Shown here: positions 35,174 to 42,029 of the stretch, one piece after another
How positions within the stretch are numbered: position 1 is the first letter of the stretch
Layout: each line of letters opens with the position of its first letter
NCBI GenBank assembly: GCA_016871175.1
Contig: VFZL01000022.1
Span: 1 to 64,000 of the forward strand
Direction: 5' to 3'
From: Acidimicrobiia bacterium
GTDB taxonomy: Bacteria > Acidobacteriota > Vicinamibacteria > Vicinamibacterales > CAVVIG01
Length of the DNA stretch: 64,000 bases
Translations under genes and position numbers: made by a program
Notes under the pieces: model-generated
Seen by the model: only the letters and a program-made list of their open reading frames with translations
Databases searched by the model: none
What the model was told of the DNA's origin: nothing

Positions 35174-35302
35174 TGCGCGCCACCGGTTCAGCTCCCACGT
35201 GTGACCAGCTCCGGCGCGTCTGGGGTAGGTGAGCGCCGATACGAACGGCGCCGACTCAAAATTTTAACCGAACCGTGAAAAAATGGGTAGTGGAGGATTG
35301 CG

Positions 35303-35776
35303 ATGTCATTGAGCGTGGGATCCGCGGCACCGGACTTCACCTTGCCGAACCAGGACAATCAACCGGTGACGCTGAGTGCGCAGCGGGGATCGCCTGTTAT
35401 ATTGGCGTTCTTCCCTGCCGCGTTCAGCTCCGTGTGCACCAAAGAGCTATGCACGTTCCGCGACAGCATGTCGAGGTTGAACAGTGCAAGAGCCCAGGTG
35501 TTCGGTATCAGCGTTGATACATTTTTTGCCCTTAAGGCCTTCCAGAAGGATCAGAGTCTGACGTTCCAACTGCTGAGCGACTTCAACAAAGATGTGATTA
35601 AGGCTTACGACGTGTACAACCCCGACATGATTGGCCTCAAGGGGATTTCCCGCCGGGCCGTCTTCGTGGTCGACGGCGAGGGAGTCATTCGCCACAGCGA
35701 GGTTCTGGCGGACGCCAGAAACGAGCCGAACTACCAGGCGGCATTCGCGGCGTTGAGCGGGGCTGAACCGGGGTAG
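35303..35776 (+). CDS. peroxiredoxin (AhpE/BCP-like)
   Basis: A thiol peroxidase of 157 aa. It has the thioredoxin-fold N-terminus PDFTLPNQDNQPVTL and the peroxidatic site FPAAFSSVCTKELC. The conserved Thr of PxxxTxxC is replaced by Ser, which keeps the hydroxyl. A second cysteine four residues later could form the disulfide. GISVDTFFALKAF and AVFVVDGEGVIRH are standard later blocks. GGAGG lies seven bases before the ATG. Monocistronic between the ABC operon and arsR. Confidence 0.93.
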   Translation: MSLSVGSAAPDFTLPNQDNQPVTLSAQRGSPVILAFFPAAFSSVCTKELCTFRDSMSRLNSARAQVFGISVDTFFALKAFQKDQSLTFQLLSDFNKDVIKAYDVYNPDMIGLKGISRRAVFVVDGEGVIRHSEVLADARNEPNYQAAFAALSGAEPG

Positions 35777-35797
35777 CCGGGCTGGCCGGCCGTGATC

Positions 35798-35828
35798 TAT
35801 AATGAACATATGAACAATCGTTTATATG
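35798..35828 (+). promoter_or_regulatory. promoter and ArsR-type operator for arsR-zntA
   Basis: A perfect TATAAT (35798-35803) is followed at 35807-35828 by CATATGAAC-AATC-GTTTATATG, an inverted repeat with one mismatch. AT-rich TGAAC-type dyads at or after the -10 are typical ArsR/SmtB operators. The downstream gene encodes such a repressor, so autoregulation by metal is expected. Confidence 0.75.
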
Positions 35829-35847
35829 TCGATGGGATGGTTCAATC

Positions 35848-36246
35848 GTGACGGCCGGGGCATGGGGTACGTCGTCGGCGAGCGCGCTCCCTCCCGCACC
35901 TGAGCCTTCGCCACGCCACGACCGACTGGATGATGAGTCAGTAACGGCGCTGGCCGAGACCTTCCGCATGCTCGGCGATTCCACGCGCGTCCGCATTCTC
36001 GACGCGCTCTCTCACGCCGAGCTCTGCGTCCAGGACCTCGCACGACGCGTCGACCTGTCCGAGTCAGCCGTTTCCCATCAACTGCGGCTTCTGCGCGGTA
36101 TGCGGCTCGTGCGTCCGCGCCGCGCGGGACGACAGGTCTTTTACGCCCTCGATGATCAGCACATCGTCCGCCTGTTCGCCCAGGGGCTGGAACACGTACA
36201 GGAGCGGGGGCGTGGTCGTGCGCGCGCAGTGGTGGATCGTGAGTAA
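35848..36246 (+). CDS. ArsR/SmtB-family metal-sensing repressor
   Basis: A 132-aa winged-helix repressor. The recognition helix is in LSESAVSHQLRLLR (about 70-83), followed by the wing GRQVFYAL. Two potential metal sites are visible. C60 is in ELCVQDLA (the alpha-3 type), and the alpha-5 pattern D103-x-H105-x10-H116-x2-E119 is typical of zinc/cobalt sensors such as CzrA and SmtB. It overlaps the downstream P-type ATPase gene by 8 bp and has an operator-like dyad in its promoter. It most likely represses the unit until zinc or cadmium rises. The GTG start at 35848 lacks a strong Shine-Dalgarno. Confidence 0.92.
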   Translation: MTAGAWGTSSASALPPAPEPSPRHDRLDDESVTALAETFRMLGDSTRVRILDALSHAELCVQDLARRVDLSESAVSHQLRLLRGMRLVRPRRAGRQVFYALDDQHIVRLFAQGLEHVQERGRGRARAVVDRE

Positions 36247-38383
36247 CCTGGCCACCACGGCCTGTTCCGTCTGCGAGGTGCACGCGGAATCCACCTTCGC
36301 CATCGAGGGGATGGACTGCCGGGAGGAGGTGGCCCTCATCGAGCGCCGATTCAAGCACCTGGCTGGCCTCGAGGCGTTCAACGCGGACCTCATGGGGCAT
36401 CGCCTCCATGTCAAGTATGACGCCGCGAAGTTGACGACGTCCGCCATTACGGCGGCTGTCGCGGACGCTGGCATGCGCGCGTGGCTGGAGCACGAGGAAC
36501 CTCTGGTCCGGCCGGATCCGCAGGAGGCCCGCCGACGGCTCGTGCTCCTCATCGGTTCGGCCGTCGCATTCGCGGCTGGATTCGGGCTGTCGCTCCTCGG
36601 ATGGAACACGGGCTCGACTGCTCTCTACGCGTCATCGCTCGTGCTGGGCGCGCCCGTGACGCTTCGCAAAGCGCGCCACGCGCTCAAGGTCGGCGCACTC
36701 GACATCAACGTGCTCATGGTGGTCGCCGCGCTGGGCGCCATTGCGCTCGGCGAGTGGTCCGAGGCGGCGGCTGTCGTGTTCCTGTTCGCGGTCGCGCAGG
36801 CGCTGGAAACGCGCACGCTCGAGCGCGCGCGCTTCGCGATTCGTGCGCTCATGGATCTGGCCCCGTCGCAGGTCGTCGTGCGCGACGGGAACACCGAGCG
36901 CGTCTCGTCCATCGATGCGGTCGTGCCTGGTGACGTCATCGTGGTGAGGCCGGGCGAAAAGATCCCGCTGGACGGTGCGGTCGTGGCGGGTGTCAGCGCC
37001 GTCAACCAGGCGCCGATCACGGGTGAATCCCTGCCGATTGACAAGGACATCGGCGACGAGGTGTTCGCCGGCACGATCAATGGCCGAGGCGCGCTCGAGG
37101 TGCGCGTCACACGCCGCCAACGCGACAGCACGCTGTCGCGCATCATCCACCTCGTCGAGCGGGCTCAAATGCAGTGCGCGCCCTCCCAGACGCTCGTCGA
37201 GCGCTTCGCGCGCGTATACACCCCCGCTGTCCTGGCCTTGAGCGCCGCGGTCGCCCTGGTGCCACCGCTCGCGTTGGATGCGGGCTGGCGTGACTGGGTG
37301 TATCGGGCGCTCGTCCTGCTGGTGGTGTCGTGCCCGTGCGCGCTCGTCATCTCCACGCCCGTTTCGGTGATCGCGGCCCTCGCCGGGGCGGCGCGGCGCG
37401 GCGTGCTCATCAAGGGCGGCGTGCACTTGGAGCGGGCCGCTGGCGTTCGGTGCGTGGCGTTCGACAAGACTGGCACGCTGACCCGTGGCGTGCCGGATGT
37501 GGTCGCGATCGAGCCCCTCGGAGGCGTGACCGCGAACGAGGTGCTGGCGATGGCCGCGGCGGTCGAACATCGGTCCGAACATCCGATTGCACGCGCGATC
37601 GTGCAGCACGCCGAGGCGCTGGGTGTTCCACACCGCGCGGCCTCTGCGGTCCGTGCGCTGCCGGGCCGAGGCGCCGAGGGCCTCATAGATGAAGTTCGTA
37701 CGCTGGTCGGCAATCGGCACCTGTTCGCCGAGCGCGGGCTCTTGACGGCGGATGTCGAGATGACGATGAGGCGGACCGCCGACGCCGGTGCTACCCCGGT
37801 GATCGTGGCGCGAGGCGGCGTACCGCTGGGCGTTATCGCGGTGGCCGATCGGATCCGCTCCGTCAGCCGTGACGTGGTGGATCTCCTGAGACTCCAGAAC
37901 ATCGAGCATGTCGCCATGCTGACCGGCGACAGCGCGGCCACCGCCGCCGCGGTCGCCGCCGAGCTCGGCGTGGATCAGGTCCGGCCCGAGCTGATGCCAG
38001 AGGACAAGGTTGCGGCCATCGACGACCTGCGCAAGCGATTCGGGAGCGTCGCGATGGTCGGTGACGGCGTCAACGACGCCCCGGCTCTTGCCGCTGCCGA
38101 TGTCGGCATCGCGATGGGCGCGGCCGGGAGCGACGTGGCACTCGAGGCCGCGGATGTCGCGCTCATGTCGGACGATCTAACCAAGATTCCCTACGCGCTC
38201 AGGCTGAGTCGATTGACGCTCCGAAACATCAAGACGAACCTTGCGATGTCGCTCGCGCTCAAGGGGGTGTTCGTGATCGCGGCCGTCGCTGGCGTCGCGA
38301 CCCTGTGGATGGCCGTCCTCGCGGACACTGGCGCGTCCGTCATCGTGATCGCGAACGCCCTGCGGTTGATGCGGACTGACTAG
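36239..38383 (+). CDS. zntA: Zn2+/Cd2+/Pb2+-exporting P1B-type ATPase
   Basis: A 714-aa heavy-metal efflux pump. The N-terminal metal-binding domain has GMDC27REE instead of the CxxC pair, a degenerate form common in zinc pumps. There are eight membrane helices with the CPC motif (VSCPCALVIS), phosphorylation DKTGTLT, SEHP, and GDGVNDAPA. The last helix holds ADTGASVIVIANALRL, whose Asp is the zinc-selective residue of P1B-2 ATPases. The GTG at 36239 overlaps the arsR stop, setting the start and coupling translation. Convergent with the CorC-like gene, three bases away. Confidence 0.93.
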   Translation: MSNLATTACSVCEVHAESTFAIEGMDCREEVALIERRFKHLAGLEAFNADLMGHRLHVKYDAAKLTTSAITAAVADAGMRAWLEHEEPLVRPDPQEARRRLVLLIGSAVAFAAGFGLSLLGWNTGSTALYASSLVLGAPVTLRKARHALKVGALDINVLMVVAALGAIALGEWSEAAAVVFLFAVAQALETRTLERARFAIRALMDLAPSQVVVRDGNTERVSSIDAVVPGDVIVVRPGEKIPLDGAVVAGVSAVNQAPITGESLPIDKDIGDEVFAGTINGRGALEVRVTRRQRDSTLSRIIHLVERAQMQCAPSQTLVERFARVYTPAVLALSAAVALVPPLALDAGWRDWVYRALVLLVVSCPCALVISTPVSVIAALAGAARRGVLIKGGVHLERAAGVRCVAFDKTGTLTRGVPDVVAIEPLGGVTANEVLAMAAAVEHRSEHPIARAIVQHAEALGVPHRAASAVRALPGRGAEGLIDEVRTLVGNRHLFAERGLLTADVEMTMRRTADAGATPVIVARGGVPLGVIAVADRIRSVSRDVVDLLRLQNIEHVAMLTGDSAATAAAVAAELGVDQVRPELMPEDKVAAIDDLRKRFGSVAMVGDGVNDAPALAAADVGIAMGAAGSDVALEAADVALMSDDLTKIPYALRLSRLTLRNIKTNLAMSLALKGVFVIAAVAGVATLWMAVLADTGASVIVIANALRLMRTD

Positions 38384-38386
38384 CAC

Positions 38387-39763
38387 CTACTTCCTGACGG
38401 GCCCTTGGCGTTCGTCGAGGTCTTCCAGCGGCTCCGGCGTCAGGGGTTTCGAGAGCCAGATTTTGGCCACCCGCAGACCGTCCACTGCGATGACTCGCAT
38501 CTGTCGGCGCGCCACGTCGATCGTATCGCCGAAACGCGCGCGACGGCTGAGACGACCGAGCACGAACCCGCCGACCGTCGTGTAAGTCTCCTCGTCGATG
38601 TCGAGGTCGAAGCGTTCGTTGACGTCGGGCACGAGCGTAAGGCCGTTGATCTCGGCTGAGCCATCCTCCAGCGGCGTGATCCAGGCAGCGCCCGGACCGG
38701 CCCCGAGGTCGCCGACGATCCGCTCCATCAGCGATTCGAACGTCACCATCCCTGCGGTGCCGCCGTACTCGTCGATCACGATCGCTTCGCGCACGCCACG
38801 CTGGCTGATCTTCGCAAGCAGATCGTCGGCCGCTATCGTCACGGGCACCGTCACCGCTTCGCGCACGAGCTGCGCCGCATCGATCGCGCGGCTCCCCGAT
38901 GCCAGCGTCCTCACGATGTCGGTGACGTGCAGGATCCCCAGAATGTTATCGAGACTGCCTCGGTACACGGGCAGGCGCGGATAGCCGTGGCGTGTGAGCG
39001 TGTCGAGCAGGCCCTCGAGGGACGCGTCCGCGTCGATCGCGACCAGCTCGGTGCGAGGGATCATGACCTGCCCGGCCGTGAGATCCGCGAACGCGAACAC
39101 GCGGTGGAGCATCTGCTCCTCCTGTTCCTCGATCACGCCAGCTTCCTGGCTCGCCGTGACCAGCATCTTGAGCTCTTCTTCCGAATGGACCATCGCGTGC
39201 CCGCCTCGGCTTCTCAGTCCGATCACATTGACCACTGCGCGCCCAGTGCCGTTCAGGAGGCTGATGAACGGCCAGAAGACCTTCATGAAGAGCTCGGTCG
39301 GCTTGACGACCCACAGCGCGGTCCTTTCCGACCTCTCCAGTGCCACCGTTTTCGGCGCCAGCTCTCCAAGGACGATATGGAGCGAGGTGACGATGGCGAA
39401 TGCGGTCGCGACGGCGATGCTATGGGCCGTCGGCGCGACGAAGGCGGTCGGGAGCTGATTCAGCAGCGGCTCGACCAGACTCGCCAGCGCCGGCTCGCCG
39501 ATCCAGCCGAGAGCGATGCTCGCCATCGTGATGCCGAGCTGGGTGGCGGCGATATAGCCGTCCGGATGGGAGACCGCCCGACGTACGGCGCGCGCCCCCC
39601 AGTGCCCCTCGGCCACGAGCTGGTCGATGCGCGTCTTGCGGACCGTGACGATCGAGAACTCGGCAGCGACGAAGAATCCGTTGGCGAAGACCAACGCGAG
39701 CACGCCCACCAGTCGCCACACGATGCCGGCCAGGGACAGGGATAGGTCTCCGGTTACTTCCAT
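38387..39763 (-). CDS. CNNM/CorC-type membrane protein (hemolysin C family)
   Basis: A 458-aa protein. It has a DUF21/CNNM transmembrane domain (about 1-200, NGFFVAAEFSIVTVRKTRID), two CBS domains (about 215-340, beginning QVMIPRTELVAID), and a C-terminal CorC_HlyC transporter-associated domain (about 355-440). Family members are linked to magnesium or cobalt homeostasis. Older annotations call them hemolysins, and no toxin activity is implied. The ATG at 39763 has no obvious Shine-Dalgarno. Confidence 0.9.
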   Translation of the reverse strand: MEVTGDLSLSLAGIVWRLVGVLALVFANGFFVAAEFSIVTVRKTRIDQLVAEGHWGARAVRRAVSHPDGYIAATQLGITMASIALGWIGEPALASLVEPLLNQLPTAFVAPTAHSIAVATAFAIVTSLHIVLGELAPKTVALERSERTALWVVKPTELFMKVFWPFISLLNGTGRAVVNVIGLRSRGGHAMVHSEEELKMLVTASQEAGVIEEQEEQMLHRVFAFADLTAGQVMIPRTELVAIDADASLEGLLDTLTRHGYPRLPVYRGSLDNILGILHVTDIVRTLASGSRAIDAAQLVREAVTVPVTIAADDLLAKISQRGVREAIVIDEYGGTAGMVTFESLMERIVGDLGAGPGAAWITPLEDGSAEINGLTLVPDVNERFDLDIDEETYTTVGGFVLGRLSRRARFGDTIDVARRQMRVIAVDGLRVAKIWLSKPLTPEPLEDLDERQGPVRK

Positions 39764-40071
39764 GCGGAGAGATTACAGAATTACAGCCGTGCGTGCGAGG
39801 TTCGGGATACCCCCCTCCCCCAGCCCACGGAACAGGTGGGTCTCGGTCGCGAACGCCCGTGCGTCCAGGCCGTCCCGTCACAGGGCGGCGGCGCGCGGAT
39901 GGGCCAGCGCACCCCTGGCCGTGCCGCCACCCGCCGCCGTCGGCTCGACCGGGATGCCTAACGCGTCGCGCTTGGGACTCCAGATATGTCGCGGGGAGTG
40001 GCAGCGACGCTCCCAGCAGGCCCGCAACGGCCCGCGAAGGGGCAGAGAGGCTGGAGGCGACTCTCTTCGCG
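39764..40071. other. intergenic region, nothing recognised
   Basis: There are 308 GC-rich bases between the start of the CorC-like gene and the end of the REC-PilZ gene. Frames here are open on both strands but show no family-like protein. No terminator with a T-tract is visible. Confidence 0.4.
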
Positions 40072-40791
40072 CTACGCCTTCCGATTGGAGAAGAAGTGCG
40101 CGTCGACGAAGTTGTCGATGGCCGCCTGATTGGCGGAGTCGACCGATTCGAACTCGATGCCCATGCCGACGCGGCGATCGCTCCAGGCCACCTTACCTTC
40201 GGCGTCCACGTCCCGCCTCGAACCCGGGAGACGAAAGCGGACCTTGATCACGGAGCCGCTATCGAGCGGGCTCGTCGTGCGAATGGCCATGCCGCCGTGG
40301 CTCAGGTTCAACGTCAGCGCCGCCGCAATCGTGTTGCCAAACCGGTACTGAATCGGGATACCGAGCACCACGCGCGGGCTCGCGCGGCGGTTGAAGTTAT
40401 CCGGAAACAGGCGAGGCGCCAGTGACGGCAGGATGTGCTGCACGGCGCTGTATTCGTTGACGTAGCCCGCGACACCGAGCGCCGCCAGCTCGCGGACTTC
40501 CTCGGCACTGGCAATGGTGCCGCTGAAGATGAGCACCGGTAGCTTGCCGCCGTCCAACTTCCGAAGACTGCGCACGAGTTCCACGCCCGGCTGGTGCGGG
40601 AGGCGCAGGTCGAGGACGATGAGATCGAGGTGGCTGAGATCCGCCCGGACCCGGGCGAGCAGCTCGGCGGCGCTCCTCACGACCACCGCCTTGTGCCCGG
40701 CGTTCTCGAGGGCGGCGCGGAACCGGTCTCGCACGAACGCCGTGTCGTCGGCAATGATGACGGTCTTGGTCGAGACCGATGCGGCGGTCAT
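40072..40791 (-). CDS. response regulator with REC and PilZ domains
   Basis: A 239-aa two-domain signalling protein. The receiver domain (about 8-125) has the acidic pair D15-D16, phospho-acceptor D61 and S90, but the usual conserved Lys is replaced by Glu (E113 in YVNEYS), which may alter the phosphorylation switch. The PilZ domain (about 134-235) has both c-di-GMP-binding motifs, R136-x3-R140 and N162-L-S164-x-x-G167. It would combine phosphorelay input with c-di-GMP binding, as in gliding or type IV pilus regulators. No partner kinase is adjacent. Confidence 0.9.
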   Translation of the reverse strand: MTAASVSTKTVIIADDTAFVRDRFRAALENAGHKAVVVRSAAELLARVRADLSHLDLIVLDLRLPHQPGVELVRSLRKLDGGKLPVLIFSGTIASAEEVRELAALGVAGYVNEYSAVQHILPSLAPRLFPDNFNRRASPRVVLGIPIQYRFGNTIAAALTLNLSHGGMAIRTTSPLDSGSVIKVRFRLPGSRRDVDAEGKVAWSDRRVGMGIEFESVDSANQAAIDNFVDAHFFSNRKA

Positions 40792-40828
40792 CTCGTGGTG
40801 TTATCGGCGCTGCAAGCCGAAGGCCGCG

Positions 40829-40858
40829 TTGCAGGACTGCTCACGATATAGCTATAAT
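40829..40858 (+). promoter_or_regulatory. promoter of the lysW-larE unit
   Basis: TTGCAG (40829-40834) and a perfect TATAAT (40853-40858) with an 18-bp spacer lie about 110 bp before lysW, leaving a leader of roughly 100 bases. Confidence 0.55.
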
Positions 40859-40968
40859 CCCATTTTCTTCGAGCAATTCGTGAGATTACGCCCGATTGGG
40901 CGGATTCTGGCACGCCAGCGACCCAAACGCCAAACCGGACCCTCGCGGCCGAATCGCAACGGAGACAC

Positions 40969-41217
40969 ATGGCCACCTGCCCAGAGTGTGACGCTCCCAT
41001 CGAAGTCGACGAAGTGGACGCCGACGTCGGCGACGAAATCAGCTGCACCGAGTGCGGCCAGAACCTCGTGGTCGTCAATACCGACCCCCTCGAGCTCGAC
41101 TTCGCCACCGACGAGGATGACGAAGACGAGGACGATGATGACGATCTCGACGATGAAGACGACGAGCTGGACGACGACGCCGACGATGACGTGGAGGACG
41201 GGGACTGGGACGAATGA
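40969..41217 (+). CDS. lysW: LysW-like amino-group carrier protein with acidic insert
   Basis: An 82-aa acidic protein. The N-terminal zinc ribbon has C4-x2-C7 and C26-x2-C29, followed by VVVNTDPLELDF, which matches the LysW/AmCP family. Its C-terminus ends in DWDE, close to the conserved EDWGE tail whose last Glu carries the substrate in lysine or arginine biosynthesis. Between them lies an unusual run of about 28 Asp/Glu residues absent from typical LysW (about 54 aa). Its TGA overlaps the ATG of larE. No lysX, lysZ, lysY or lysJ partners are nearby, so the carried substrate is unknown. Confidence 0.8.
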   Translation: MATCPECDAPIEVDEVDADVGDEISCTECGQNLVVVNTDPLELDFATDEDDEDEDDDDDLDDEDDELDDDADDDVEDGDWDE

Positions 41218-42023
41218 ACGAGAAGGCCGGAGCGCTGCGTGAGACCCTCCGCTCCATGGGCACCGTGATCGTCGCCTACAGTGGCGGCGTCGACAGCGCA
41301 TACTTGGCCTGCGTCGCTCACGAGGTCCTCGGTGACCGCGCGCTTGCCGTCACCGCCGAGAGCCCGAGCTACCCGCGTCGGCACCGTGAGATGGCGCGCG
41401 ACATCGCGGCGCGCTTCAACCTGCGCCATCGGATCATCCACACCAACGAGATGGCCCTGGCAGAGTACCGGGCCAACCCCTCGAATCGGTGCTACTACTG
41501 CAAGCATGAGTTGTACTCGCAGCTGACGCGAATAGCCGAACCGCTCGGCGCTGTCATCGTTGACGGCAACAGCGCGGACGACCGCGGCGATTATCGACCG
41601 GGCCGCCAGGCAGCGCGTGAATTCGGAGTCCGGAGCCCGCTGGACGAAGTCGGCCTCGGGAAGGACGACATCCGCGCGCTCTCGCGCGAGGCGGGCCTGC
41701 CAACGTGGGACGAACCGGCCTCTGCGTGCCTTTCCTCCCGCATTCCGTACGAGAGCGAGGTGACCGACCGAAAGCTCCGGATGATCGAGACGGCCGAGGA
41801 CGCGCTGCGGACCCTCGGCTTTCGCGTGTGCCGCGTCCGCCATCACGATGACCTCGCACGTCTAGAGCTGGGCCGCGACGAGCTTGCGCGCGCGCTCGAT
41901 CCGGAGGTGAGTCGGGCCATCGTGCGCGAGCTGAAGCAGGCCGGCTATCGTCACGTCACCCTGGATCTGCAGGGGTACCGAATGGGCAGCCTCAACGAGG
42001 GCCTGCCGCTGCGACCGGCCTGA
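41214..42023 (+). CDS. larE: LarE-family ATP-dependent sulfur transferase
   Basis: A 269-aa PP-loop enzyme. It has SGGVDS (residues 23-28), NRCYYCKHEL with C93 and C96, and PASACLSSRIPYE with C172. C172 is equivalent to the sulfur-donating cysteine of Lactobacillus LarE, which builds the nickel-pincer cofactor of lactate racemase. Three cysteines suggest the form that holds an iron-sulfur cluster rather than a sacrificial Cys; this is inferred from motif count. No larB, larC or lactate racemase gene is in this window. The ATG overlaps lysW by four bases (ATGA). Confidence 0.85.
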   Translation: MNEKAGALRETLRSMGTVIVAYSGGVDSAYLACVAHEVLGDRALAVTAESPSYPRRHREMARDIAARFNLRHRIIHTNEMALAEYRANPSNRCYYCKHELYSQLTRIAEPLGAVIVDGNSADDRGDYRPGRQAAREFGVRSPLDEVGLGKDDIRALSREAGLPTWDEPASACLSSRIPYESEVTDRKLRMIETAEDALRTLGFRVCRVRHHDDLARLELGRDELARALDPEVSRAIVRELKQAGYRHVTLDLQGYRMGSLNEGLPLRPA

Positions 42024-42029
42024 TGCGGT

